DNA from: CAISCU01 sp051861545
Lineage (GTDB): Bacteria; Bacteroidota; Bacteroidia; UKL13-3
Assembly: GCA_051861545.1 (NCBI GenBank)
Contig: JBIMKP010000019.1
Location: 1-64,000, forward strand
Length of the DNA stretch: 64,000 nt
Reading direction: 5' to 3'
Below the pieces are notes generated by a model. It made no database searches, was not told the origin of the DNA, and was given only the letters and a program-made list of their open reading frames with translations. Shown here piece after piece: positions 26,579 to 35,926 of this stretch; positions within the stretch are counted from its first letter, which is position 1, and every line of letters begins with the position of its first letter. The position numbers were made by a program, and so were the translations under genes.

Positions 26579-26621
26579 AAAAGAAATTTGAGCAAAAATA
26601 AGTATTTTGAAACATGAAAAA

Positions 26622-29012
26622 CTAAAACTCAATTTTATAACTCAATACAGGAATTAAAGGTGCCTGAAACCATGTTTTTACCTTTTGAGTTTCTGCATCA
26701 TAATAAGTACCACCAACATTCTTATTATTAGAAACATTTTGAAAGTCTAATGACCATATAGAAGTTGATTTGATTCGATTCTTTTTAATTGAAACACGTA
26801 AATCTGTTCTAAAGTAATTAGGATTCTGTTGAGTAAATGCCAAATTCTCAATATATACAGCATCTCCTTTAAGTTTTGACAACTCTAAATCAATAGGCGT
26901 AATTCTTTGTCCACCAGCCCAAATTGTCTTGATGTTTAAACCAAGAATTCTCTTTCCAAATCTTTCCGACAAATACCATTCCTTACCTGTTGTAAAGGTT
27001 AGATTAAAATTGCCATTAAACCTGGTATTATACCAATTTCCATTAGCTGCTTTGTATTTTGAATCGTAAAATGAAACAGACAATAAGTAATAAAAATTGC
27101 GGTGCATGTATTGCTCCAAACTCAATTCTATTCCTTTGTTTTCACCAATTCCATTGTTTAACAAACTATCATTTAAAAAGCCAAAAGTATTGTTAATTGT
27201 GCTGAAAGAACTATTGATATCTGGAGAAACTGGCAAATTATTCAAAAATTGAACATACGTTTCCAGCTTCAACTTTAAGTGATTGTTTAACATTCTATCA
27301 TAAGACAAAACGAAATGCTGCGATTTGTTTAAATCTAAATTGGTATTAGGTTTTGAATAAGTACCATTATTCAACTGAATCTTTGCAAAATATAATCCAA
27401 TGGGTTGAGTCTGACCATGCATTCCATAACCAAATCCAACACTTTGTTTTTCATTTAATTGGTATTTAATAGAACTTCTTGGTTCTATTGAATAGGTATT
27501 GTTTAAACTCAACATCAATGAATGAAAACCTAAATTAATACTAAGTCTTTCATTAAACTTATGTTGCCATTGAGAAAATGCCTGGTATATTAAAAACGAA
27601 CCATTCTGATTGATATGTTCAAGGAAATTTTCTTGATTCATTTCACGCATTTTTTGGAGTAAATCAAAACTCTGATGATTAATGATAAATCCACTTCTGA
27701 AATTATTTTTTGCATTCAGTTTAAAATTATAAGTTGTACTTAAACTTATCTTATTTTGGTTAAATGACTCTTTATAATTCTTAGGAATCAAACCTTCAAA
27801 ATTAAATTCCTCTGCATCGAAGTTGTGAGTAGTTCCACTAAAAACCAAAACTGATTTTAGATATGATTTTTTTGATAAATGAAAGAGATGATTGAGTCCG
27901 ATTGCACCGGTATTTGAAATAAAATTACGGTTTTGTTTATCAAAAGAACTTTCCCATTTCAATGAATCTTTAACAGCCAAATGCTCTTGATTACTCAATC
28001 CTCCAAAAGCAAAAACACCGAAATTTCCATATTTCTCTGTAGGCAAAGAAACATTAAAAGATAAGTCTTGAAAGGTAGTTACGGCATCACCAATATTCAC
28101 TCCTAACTTTGAAATTACACCCAAAGTAGAATAGCGGTAATTCACTAAATACGAGCCTGCGTATCCTTTTTTAATTGGACCTTCAGATGCAAAATCAAAT
28201 CCAAGAAAACCAGCTTGTAATGTAAATTCACGTTTTTCATTATTTCCCTTTCTTAGTTTTAAATCAAATACACCTGAAAGTGCATTACCATATTCAGCAG
28301 CAAAAGCCCCAGTAATAAAATCAGAATTCCCCATTAACTGAGAACTGAGGATAGAGATTCCACCACCAACAGTTCCGGCATCTGAGAAGTGGTTTGGATT
28401 AGGAATCTCTACACCCTCCATTCTATATAATAAACCTGCTGGTGAATTACCACGGATTGAAATCTGATTATTTCCATCATCAGTTGAAGTAACACCTGCA
28501 AAAGATACAGCCATTCTTGATGGATCATTAATAGCAGCTGCAAACTTCTGGGTTTCTTCTACAGAAAAAGTACGGCTGCTTACTACCGATAGTTCATTTA
28601 ATGGCTTATCCTTTTGATGAGATGCCTTAATAACAATTTCTTTTTGATTCTGGAGATTCTCTTCCATAAAAACTTCTAAAACCAATTCTTTTCCTGAGTT
28701 TAATATGATATCATTATAATATCTATCCTTATATCCTATATAAGTTACTTTAATCGAATGTTTACCAATTGGAACCTTCGTTAGTTTAAACTCCCCGTTA
28801 TTATTGGTGATGCAGCCCTGAACAGGATTTAAATCTGTTATTACTATAGTTGCGCCAATTAATTCATTCTGATTTTGTTTATCAAATACTTTACCTCTTA
28901 TAGTTTGTGTGAGGTTTTGAGCAGCCAAACGACTACTAAAAAGAATAAACAATAGAAATAAATACAAATAGAATAACCTCCTATACCAAATAATTTTTTG
29001 TTCTTTTATCAT
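26622..29012 (-). CDS. TonB-dependent receptor with carboxypeptidase-like N-terminal domain
   Basis: 796 residues: signal peptide (about 1-31), CarboxypepD_reg-like beta-sandwich (about 34-115, IRGKVFDKQNQNELIGATIVI), plug domain (about 137-235, SRMAVSFAGVTSTDDGNNQISIRGNSPAGLLYRMEGVEIPNP) and a long barrel ending PVLSYKIEF. It imports a scarce substrate across the outer membrane with TonB energy; the substrate is unknown. No SusD gene is nearby, so it is not a typical glycan locus. First gene of a likely three-gene transcript. Confidence 0.9.
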   Translation of the reverse strand: MIKEQKIIWYRRLFYLYLFLLFILFSSRLAAQNLTQTIRGKVFDKQNQNELIGATIVITDLNPVQGCITNNNGEFKLTKVPIGKHSIKVTYIGYKDRYYNDIILNSGKELVLEVFMEENLQNQKEIVIKASHQKDKPLNELSVVSSRTFSVEETQKFAAAINDPSRMAVSFAGVTSTDDGNNQISIRGNSPAGLLYRMEGVEIPNPNHFSDAGTVGGGISILSSQLMGNSDFITGAFAAEYGNALSGVFDLKLRKGNNEKREFTLQAGFLGFDFASEGPIKKGYAGSYLVNYRYSTLGVISKLGVNIGDAVTTFQDLSFNVSLPTEKYGNFGVFAFGGLSNQEHLAVKDSLKWESSFDKQNRNFISNTGAIGLNHLFHLSKKSYLKSVLVFSGTTHNFDAEEFNFEGLIPKNYKESFNQNKISLSTTYNFKLNAKNNFRSGFIINHQSFDLLQKMREMNQENFLEHINQNGSFLIYQAFSQWQHKFNERLSINLGFHSLMLSLNNTYSIEPRSSIKYQLNEKQSVGFGYGMHGQTQPIGLYFAKIQLNNGTYSKPNTNLDLNKSQHFVLSYDRMLNNHLKLKLETYVQFLNNLPVSPDINSSFSTINNTFGFLNDSLLNNGIGENKGIELSLEQYMHRNFYYLLSVSFYDSKYKAANGNWYNTRFNGNFNLTFTTGKEWYLSERFGKRILGLNIKTIWAGGQRITPIDLELSKLKGDAVYIENLAFTQQNPNYFRTDLRVSIKKNRIKSTSIWSLDFQNVSNNKNVGGTYYDAETQKVKTWFQAPLIPVLSYKIEF

Positions 29013-29237
29013 TTTAATCTGTTTTGAATTAAGACAGACAAAATCTATTTCACCCCCACCACAGAACTAAAAATAAATTGGCACGCTTGATTATAACAAA
29101 TCTAAACCACAAAAACAAGCTCATTTACAGCATTTTATAAAATTCATCTGCAAATAATTTTATACTCTCAGAACATTTAAAAAACTGACTTTTCACACCT
29201 TTTACTTTGATAATTATCACAGCAAACATTGAGTCAT

Positions 29238-29272
29238 GTCATACTTATGACTTCATGCGGCATATACTTTTG
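29238..29272 (+). promoter_or_regulatory. Promoter of the YceI gene with operator-like palindrome
   Basis: The -7 box TACTTTTG at 29265-29272 lies 24 nt before the ATG at 29297. Just upstream, where the -33 contact would be, is the palindrome GTCATA-CT-TATGAC (29238-29251), a likely repressor or activator site. Confidence 0.55.
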
Positions 29273-29296
29273 TCTACGAATTCAAACCCACAAAAA

Positions 29297-29905
29297 ATGA
29301 AAACTAAATACAATAACACAAAAACACTTTTAATAAAACCATTGGCATTTTTGTTGATGATAGTGGTTTTATTACTTGGTGTAAAAACTTCTGCACAAGA
29401 AAAATACAAATCAGGTGATGTTAAAATTATTGTGAATGGCACTTCAAACATTCACGATTGGAAAATGCAAGGTTCAAAAGGAACTACAAGTGCAACATTT
29501 GTAATCCAGAATAAAGTAATCAAATCACTTGGATTTTTATACTTCAGTTTTCCTGTAGAAAATTTAAAAAGTGAGCATAAAGTAATGGATAAAAACTGTT
29601 ACAAAGCATTAAAAACAGATGTTCAATCAAGCATTAATTTTTTAGGAACATCAAGTACTATTAAACAAGTAAATGCAACAACATTTATTATAGTAACAAA
29701 AGGAAAATTACAAATATCAGAAGTAACAAAAGAAGTCGAACTAACAACAACCTGCACAGTAAATGCTGACAACTCAATTACTTGTAAAGGCTCTACCAAT
29801 GTAAAAATGACAGATTACAAAGTAGAACCACCAAGTGTAATGATGGGCACAATCGTAACAGGAGATGATGTAACTATCGACTACACATTAACATTAGCAA
29901 AATAA
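29297..29905 (+). CDS. YceI-family periplasmic protein
   Basis: 202 residues from the ATG at 29297, which is followed at once by a signal peptide (about 1-34, ending KTSAQ); the frame open from 29207 starts inside the promoter. The YceI lipocalin-like barrel is evident (VNGTSNIHDWKM, the SINFLGTSS core, KVEPPSVMMGTIVTGDDVTIDYTLTL). Members bind isoprenoid-type lipids such as ubiquinone relatives. A porin gene follows after 47 bp. Confidence 0.85.
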   Translation: MKTKYNNTKTLLIKPLAFLLMIVVLLLGVKTSAQEKYKSGDVKIIVNGTSNIHDWKMQGSKGTTSATFVIQNKVIKSLGFLYFSFPVENLKSEHKVMDKNCYKALKTDVQSSINFLGTSSTIKQVNATTFIIVTKGKLQISEVTKEVELTTTCTVNADNSITCKGSTNVKMTDYKVEPPSVMMGTIVTGDDVTIDYTLTLAK

Positions 29906-29952
29906 CAAAATCAACAAATTAAAAAATTACAAACCCCTTTAGAATTAAAATT

Positions 29953-31347
29953 ATGAAAACAATTAACTTTAGAAAAGTAGGTTTATTTTTAACTGCTTTA
30001 ATTGGAATGCAACCAATGTTCTCAAATGCTCAGGTTGTTCAACAAACACCAATGGAAAACATGCGCTCTTATGGTAAATCAGGAGTAAACGTTTTTGAAC
30101 CCAAAAAAGAAGTAAATACAAAATTCGATGGTATCAAAGTGAGATTTGGTGCGGGTTTCACACAAAGTTTCCAAGCCCTAACGCATGAAAATGGTCAGCC
30201 ATCTGCTTTAAGTAATATCAGCAAAAAAGATACCAATTCTTTGTATAATATGTCTTCTGGTTTTAATACTGCTCAAGCAAACTGGTTTGTTGACGTAATG
30301 CTTGCTGATGGTATTCGTTTGAACTTAACTTCATACCTTTCTTCTCGTCACCACAATGAAACTTGGGTAAAAGGTGGTTATATCCAATTCGACAAAATGC
30401 CATTTAAATCAGGTGTTTTCGATAAAATCATGAAATACACTACTATTAAAGTAGGTCATATGGAAATTAACTATGGTGACAATCACTACAGAAGATCAGA
30501 TGGTGGACATACATTGTACAATCCTTTTGGCGAAAATTATATCATTGATGCATTTACTACAGAAATTGGTGGTGAGATATACGGTCAACACAAAGGATTC
30601 ATGGGTATGATTGGTGTGAGTAATGGTGAAATCAAAGGTTCTGTAGATGCATTAACAGCAACTACAATTGACCCAACTGCTAAAAAAACTCCTGCTATTT
30701 ATGGTAAATTAGCTTACGATAAAACAATGGACAATGGTTTCCGTGTTCGTTTAGCTGCTTCTATGTATAATGATAACAGCTCACAAAATAATACTTTGAT
30801 GTGGGGTGACAGAACAGGTTCAAACTACTTCATGGTGATGGAAAGAGCATTCTTAAATGGATTGGTTACTACTCCTTCTGGTTATACTGCTCAAGCTTGG
30901 TCAGGAAGATTAAATCCAAGATTAGCCGATAAAATTGCTGCTCAACAATTCAACATATTATTGAAATATAAAGGTGCTGAAATTTTTGGAACTTATGATA
31001 TGATGAAAGGTCGTACAAGTACAGAAACAAAAGAAAGAGAATTATCTCAAATGGCAGTTGATGCAATCTACCGTTTTGGAAAAACAGAAAATGTATTTGT
31101 AGGTGCTCGTTATAATACTGCAAGTGGAAATATTGCTCCAACTGAACAAACTAATAAAATCACAATTAACAGAACTTCATTAGCTGCTGGTTGGTTTGTA
31201 ACTGATAACATCTTATTAAAAGGTGAATATGTAATGCAAGAATACAAAGACTTCGCTCAAAGAATGACTGCTACTGGAACTCCAATTGATGCTCGTTACA
31301 ATGGTAAATTCAATGGATTCTTAATTCAAGCAACAGTTGGATTTTAA
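29953..31347 (+). CDS. Outer-membrane porin-like beta-barrel protein
   Basis: 464 residues with a signal peptide (about 1-26, ending SNAQ) and a beta-barrel pattern ending FLIQATVGF, a normal C-terminal strand for outer membrane insertion. Segments such as IKVGHMEINYGDNHYRRSDGG and WFVTDNILLKGEYVMQEY resemble the porins often named DcaP- or OprO-like. Substrate unknown. Between two YceI-type genes, same strand, and a terminator follows. Confidence 0.7.
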   Translation: MKTINFRKVGLFLTALIGMQPMFSNAQVVQQTPMENMRSYGKSGVNVFEPKKEVNTKFDGIKVRFGAGFTQSFQALTHENGQPSALSNISKKDTNSLYNMSSGFNTAQANWFVDVMLADGIRLNLTSYLSSRHHNETWVKGGYIQFDKMPFKSGVFDKIMKYTTIKVGHMEINYGDNHYRRSDGGHTLYNPFGENYIIDAFTTEIGGEIYGQHKGFMGMIGVSNGEIKGSVDALTATTIDPTAKKTPAIYGKLAYDKTMDNGFRVRLAASMYNDNSSQNNTLMWGDRTGSNYFMVMERAFLNGLVTTPSGYTAQAWSGRLNPRLADKIAAQQFNILLKYKGAEIFGTYDMMKGRTSTETKERELSQMAVDAIYRFGKTENVFVGARYNTASGNIAPTEQTNKITINRTSLAAGWFVTDNILLKGEYVMQEYKDFAQRMTATGTPIDARYNGKFNGFLIQATVGF

Positions 31348-31385
31348 ACTAAGGTTTGTTATTTAACTCATTCAAATTGAACAAA

Positions 31386-31422
31386 AACGGATCTGTAGTT
31401 ATAACTTCAGGTCCGTTTTTTC
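31386..31422 (+). terminator. Terminator after the porin gene
   Basis: Hairpin AACGGATCTG...CAGGTCCGTT with inner AGTT/AACT pairs, followed by a T-run; starts 38 nt after the stop. Confidence 0.75.
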
Positions 31423-31437
31423 TTAAGAAAATAAAAG

Positions 31438-32064
31438 ATGAAAATGAAGTCATATATAAATATTGTTGCTTTAACATTCATTATGTTGGCAATTTTCAGC
31501 TTTAAACCAACTGAAAAAAATAATCACTACAATACTAAATGGGTGGTTCAACATTCAAGCAGTTTATGTGTAGAGGGAAAATCAAATGTAAATAAGTTCA
31601 GTTGCGAAATTACAGACTATTGTAAATTCGACACCATTTCGTTTTTTAAATCAAACCATAAAAAGGATGATAATTATTACATCATGAATGGATGCATGAA
31701 ATTAGACATCACAAGTTTTAATTGTCATGATGTTTTAATCACAAGAGATTTCAGAAAAACCTTAAAATACAAGGAAAATCCAATGATGACCATTCATTTC
31801 GAACAAATTGAAAAGTTCGATCCATCGCCCAATTCTCAGGTGGTTAAAGGGATAATCAAAATTAGATTAGCCAACGTAATTAAAGAATATGAAGTAGATT
31901 ATGTAGTGCTGCATTCACCCGGAAATAAAATCATCCATTTAATTGGAAACAAAAGGTTAAACTTATCAGATTTTGGACTCAAACCTGTAAGTAAAATGGG
32001 TGGTTTAATAAAGGTAGATGATCAATTAAAAGTAAACTTCTTTTTAGTTTTAGGGTCTGCTTAA
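31438..32064 (+). CDS. YceI-like secreted protein
   Basis: 208 residues with an N-terminal signal helix (about 1-23). Weak but consistent YceI features: GKSNVNKFSCEI near the start, MTIHFEQIE in the middle and SKMGGLIKVDDQLKVNFFLVL at the end, as in the adjacent YceI gene. Three or four cysteines (C43, C55, C62, C86) are unusual for the family. It starts just after a terminator; function unknown. Confidence 0.6.
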   Translation: MKMKSYINIVALTFIMLAIFSFKPTEKNNHYNTKWVVQHSSSLCVEGKSNVNKFSCEITDYCKFDTISFFKSNHKKDDNYYIMNGCMKLDITSFNCHDVLITRDFRKTLKYKENPMMTIHFEQIEKFDPSPNSQVVKGIIKIRLANVIKEYEVDYVVLHSPGNKIIHLIGNKRLNLSDFGLKPVSKMGGLIKVDDQLKVNFFLVLGSA

Positions 32065-32067
32065 AAC

Positions 32068-32098
32068 AAAAAAGGCTGCAAAATTTGCAGCCTTTTTT
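32068..32098. terminator. Bidirectional terminator between convergent genes
   Basis: A near-continuous palindrome (AAAAAAGGCTGCAAA and its complement) with A/T tails on both sides, placed between the YceI-like stop and the permease stop. Confidence 0.9.
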
Positions 32099-32113
32099 GT
32101 TTTAATGAATTCT

Positions 32114-33604
32114 TTATTCTCCGCGTTTTTTAGCGGCATTTTTCGAACTGTATAAAAAGTAAATTCCTAATCCTGCTATTAACCAAATTGCAGCGCTTAA
32201 TAAAGTGGTACCAGGTAAACCAACAATCATTGCAGAACAAACTATAACTCCTAAAATAGGAACCAATGGCACCAATGGAGTTTTGAAATTTCTCTTTAAT
32301 TCAGGCTCTTTAACTCTTAAAATCCAAACTGCAATACATACAAGTACAAATGCAAACAAAGTTCCAATACTTGTTAAATCTCCAGCTACCGAGCCAGGTA
32401 CAAATGCAGCAAAAGTTCCAACGAAAAAGAACAAAATAATATTTGACTTATAAGGGGTTCTAAATTTCGGATGAACATCAGCAAAAACTTTAGGTAATAA
32501 ACCATCTTTTGCCATTGAATAAAACACACGTGATTGTCCCATTAACATCACTAATATTACAGAAGAAAATCCTGCTAAAATGGCAATTGTAATTGAAAAT
32601 GCCAACCAATCATAACCAGGCATATATTTAGTAATTGCAAAAGCTACTGAAGCCTCTTTTCCTTCTTTTACAAAATCTGTATAAGGTGCAACACCTGTTA
32701 ATACGTGTGAAAATAAAATATAAAGAATGGTACAAACTACCAATGAACCCAAAATTCCAATTGGCATATCTCTTTCAGGACGTTTCGCTTCTTGTGCAGC
32801 AGTTGATACCGCATCAAAACCAATAAAAGCAAAAAATACAATTCCGGCTCCGGTTATAACACCGCCCATTCCATGGTTCCAGAATTTAGAATAATCATAA
32901 AAACTTCCATCAGGTAATAATGCAGGCGTTGCATTATCAGGAATTAAATAAGGTGTATGGTTTGCAGGATTGATGAATCCCCAACCTAAAGCAATAAAAA
33001 GTATAATAATTGCCACTTTAACAAATACAATTACAGCATTTACAATGGCTGATTCTTGAGTACCTTTTATTAATAATAGGGATATCAATAACAAAATAAT
33101 TAATGCTGGAAAATTCATGATTCCAGTGGTCATGGTTCCATCTGCATTTAAGATTGATTCAAAAGGAGAATGCGTCCATTCATATGGTATGGCATTACCT
33201 AATAATTTGTTTAAATATTCACTCCAAGCAATTGAAACTGTTGCAGCTCCTAATGCGTATTCTAAAACCAAAGCCCAACCAATTGTCCAAGCAACAAGTT
33301 CACCCATTGTGGTATAAGCATAGGTATAAGCACTACCGGCTGCAGGAATAATTGATGCAAATTCAGCATAACACAAACCAGCAAATGCACAACCAACTGC
33401 TGCAATAATAAATGAGACTGTAACCGCCGGACCAGCATGTTCGCCAGCAGCAGCAGCTGTTCTTACGAATAAACCAGCTCCAATAATGGCACCAATTCCA
33501 AGGGCGATTAAATTTGCAGCAGTTAAGGTTCGTTTTAGTTGATGTCCGTCTGAGGAGACTTCAAGTAAATCTTTAAGTGATTTCTTATAGAAAATATTTG
33601 CCAT
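32114..33604 (-). CDS. APC-family amino acid permease
   Basis: 496 residues, about 12-14 membrane helices. The first helix carries NLIALGIGAIIGAGLFVRTAAAAGEHAGPAV, followed by CAFAGLCYAEFASIIPAAGSAYTYAY, both signatures of the cationic amino acid transporter (CAT/YfnA) branch of the APC superfamily. It imports amino acids by proton coupling or exchange; specificity cannot be read. Single gene. Confidence 0.9.
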   Translation of the reverse strand: MANIFYKKSLKDLLEVSSDGHQLKRTLTAANLIALGIGAIIGAGLFVRTAAAAGEHAGPAVTVSFIIAAVGCAFAGLCYAEFASIIPAAGSAYTYAYTTMGELVAWTIGWALVLEYALGAATVSIAWSEYLNKLLGNAIPYEWTHSPFESILNADGTMTTGIMNFPALIILLLISLLLIKGTQESAIVNAVIVFVKVAIIILFIALGWGFINPANHTPYLIPDNATPALLPDGSFYDYSKFWNHGMGGVITGAGIVFFAFIGFDAVSTAAQEAKRPERDMPIGILGSLVVCTILYILFSHVLTGVAPYTDFVKEGKEASVAFAITKYMPGYDWLAFSITIAILAGFSSVILVMLMGQSRVFYSMAKDGLLPKVFADVHPKFRTPYKSNIILFFFVGTFAAFVPGSVAGDLTSIGTLFAFVLVCIAVWILRVKEPELKRNFKTPLVPLVPILGVIVCSAMIVGLPGTTLLSAAIWLIAGLGIYFLYSSKNAAKKRGE

Positions 33605-33694
33605 AGTTTAAAATTTCAATTGCCAATATAGGAATTTAACCTAATAAACAATTTGAAAAATTAATTCACAGCTTGATTAACATAATAGAAACAA

Positions 33695-35917
33695 TTATTC
33701 TTCCATAAAATCAGGCTTTGCCTTTTGAGCTTGTTCTTCCTTGTATTTAGCACAATCCATCTCTATTGTTATAGGAGATTGAGGAGCTTCCCATTGGTTT
33801 ACAATATTTATTAAGCCTGGAGTGGCTACAACTTTTTTCATATAATTAGCCCAAATTGGCATAGCCATTGCCGAACCAGAACCCAAATCCATGGTTCTAA
33901 AATGTATCGCTCTATCTTCCCAACCAACCCAACATCCTGTAACCAAAGTTGGTGTAATTCCTATAAACCATCCATCAGAGTAATTCTGAGTAGTACCAGT
34001 TTTCCCTCCTACTGCACCAGGAATCTGATACATATATTTAACCTTTGCGGCTGTACCATGAGTTGTAACTCGTTCTAACATTTTACACATTACATAAGCT
34101 GTTTGCTCACTTAATGCTTCCTGTGTTTGAGGAACATTTTCGAAAATTGTATTTCCATTTTTATCCTGAATTCTTAATAAATAAACAGGTTTAATCCATA
34201 CACCTTTATTTGCAAATGCACTAAAAGCACCAACCATTTCGTAAATTGACACATCTGATGTGCCCAAAGCAATACTTGGATAAGGTTCTAGTTTTGATGT
34301 TATTCCTAATTTTCTTGCTAATTCAACAACTGTTTTTGGTCCACCTGGAACACAATTTTTCATTAAATACAAAACGATATTGTTTACAGAATGCTGCAAA
34401 CCATGATATAAGTCCATATCAGGTGTGGTGTATTTTTCATCTGAATTTTGTGGCGCCCAATCATTGTATTCCTCAAAAACAACTGGTTTGTTTGGAACAA
34501 CAGTACAAGGTGAATAACCATTGTCAATTGCTAAGGTATAAACCAATGGCTTAAACGTTGAACCCACTTGGCGTTTTGCTGTTGAATTTACATGGTCATA
34601 TTTAAAATACTTGTAATTATGACCACCAACCCAAGCTTTAATTCTACCACTTACTGGATCCATGCTCATTAAACCACATTGTGCAAAGTATTTATAGTAC
34701 TTAATACTGTCTAATGGCGACATAATTGTATCAATATCACCTCTATTATAACTAAAAACTTTCATCTTAACAGGAGTATTGAACTCCTTTGTTATCTCAG
34801 CCTCTGTTCTACCCAATTGTTTTAAAATTCTATACCTATCACTTCTTTTCATGCTTAAAGTGATAAGTTCTTTAAATTTTCCCCAAGGCTCTCTGCCTTT
34901 CCAATGCGCATAAAATTTCTTTTGTTGGTCTTTTAATTGTTCTGCAACAACTTCCTCTGCTTGTTTTTGCATGGTTGGATTAATAGTTGTATAAATTTTC
35001 AATCCATCTTTATATAGGTTATAACCATTTTCTTCGCACCATTCTAAAAGTTCAATTCGTAGAGTTTCTCTGAAATAAGTGGCAAGTCCTTCATTATGGT
35101 CTTCTTCTTGGTATTTTAATTCTATAGGTTGAGCCTTTAACTTAGCGCATTCTTCATCAGTAATGGCATCATTTTTTGCCATTTGGTTTAATACCGTATT
35201 TCTTCTTGCTAAAGCATTTGCAGGATGTAATACTGGATTAAATCTTGTAATAGCTTTTAACATTCCAACCAACAATGCAGCTTCACTCGCTGTTAATGTT
35301 TTAGGAGATTTACCAAAAAAAGTTTTAGATGCAGAACGAATACCAAATGAATTTCCACCAAATTCAACCGTATTAAAATACATTGTTAGAATTTCTTCCT
35401 TGGTATACCTTTGTTCGATTCTTATGGCAGTAATCCATTCTTGTAACTTAGTAACAACTTTATCTTTTAAGCTTTTAAATCTTTTTCTTGGAAATAAATT
35501 TTTAGCTAATTGCTGAGTAATGGTACTACCACCTTGACGTCTTCCAATTAAATTATAAGCAACAATAGTAAACAAACGGTTATTGTCGATACCTGCATGG
35601 TCGTAAAACCTAATATCTTCAGTAGATACCAAAGCATTAATTAAATTAGGACTTAAATCTTCGAAGTTAGCATTACTTCTATTTTGTAAATAATATTTAC
35701 CTAACTGACTTCCATCTTCAGCATAAATTTCACTGGCTAAATACGTTTTAGGATTCTCTAACTCCTCAATTGGAGGAAGTTCTCCAAACCAACCTTTTCC
35801 AATTGCAGCAATTAAACCAACAAACAATAAGGCTCCCAAAAATGAAAAAATCCAAATCCATTTTACCCACTTCCAATAAGGATTTTTAAATAATAATTCT
35901 TTAACTCCGCTTTTCAT
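33695..35917 (-). CDS. Class A penicillin-binding protein (PBP1A type)
   Basis: 740 residues: a short cytoplasmic tail and one membrane helix (about 20-42), a GT51 glycosyltransferase domain (STEDIRFYDHAGID, QGGSTITQQLAKNLF), and a transpeptidase domain with S453 in STFK, the SVN motif (HSVNNIVL) and KTGTT. It polymerises and crosslinks peptidoglycan on the outer face of the inner membrane. All active-site motifs are intact. It begins 9 bp after porW, so both are expressed together. Confidence 0.93.
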   Translation of the reverse strand: MKSGVKELLFKNPYWKWVKWIWIFSFLGALLFVGLIAAIGKGWFGELPPIEELENPKTYLASEIYAEDGSQLGKYYLQNRSNANFEDLSPNLINALVSTEDIRFYDHAGIDNNRLFTIVAYNLIGRRQGGSTITQQLAKNLFPRKRFKSLKDKVVTKLQEWITAIRIEQRYTKEEILTMYFNTVEFGGNSFGIRSASKTFFGKSPKTLTASEAALLVGMLKAITRFNPVLHPANALARRNTVLNQMAKNDAITDEECAKLKAQPIELKYQEEDHNEGLATYFRETLRIELLEWCEENGYNLYKDGLKIYTTINPTMQKQAEEVVAEQLKDQQKKFYAHWKGREPWGKFKELITLSMKRSDRYRILKQLGRTEAEITKEFNTPVKMKVFSYNRGDIDTIMSPLDSIKYYKYFAQCGLMSMDPVSGRIKAWVGGHNYKYFKYDHVNSTAKRQVGSTFKPLVYTLAIDNGYSPCTVVPNKPVVFEEYNDWAPQNSDEKYTTPDMDLYHGLQHSVNNIVLYLMKNCVPGGPKTVVELARKLGITSKLEPYPSIALGTSDVSIYEMVGAFSAFANKGVWIKPVYLLRIQDKNGNTIFENVPQTQEALSEQTAYVMCKMLERVTTHGTAAKVKYMYQIPGAVGGKTGTTQNYSDGWFIGITPTLVTGCWVGWEDRAIHFRTMDLGSGSAMAMPIWANYMKKVVATPGLINIVNQWEAPQSPITIEMDCAKYKEEQAQKAKPDFMEE

Positions 35918-35926
35918 TACTGATTC

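Noticed and set aside
29207..29296. Upstream start of the YceI gene at 29207
   Set aside because: The first 30 residues would come from the promoter region, and the signal peptide begins at the ATG at 29297.
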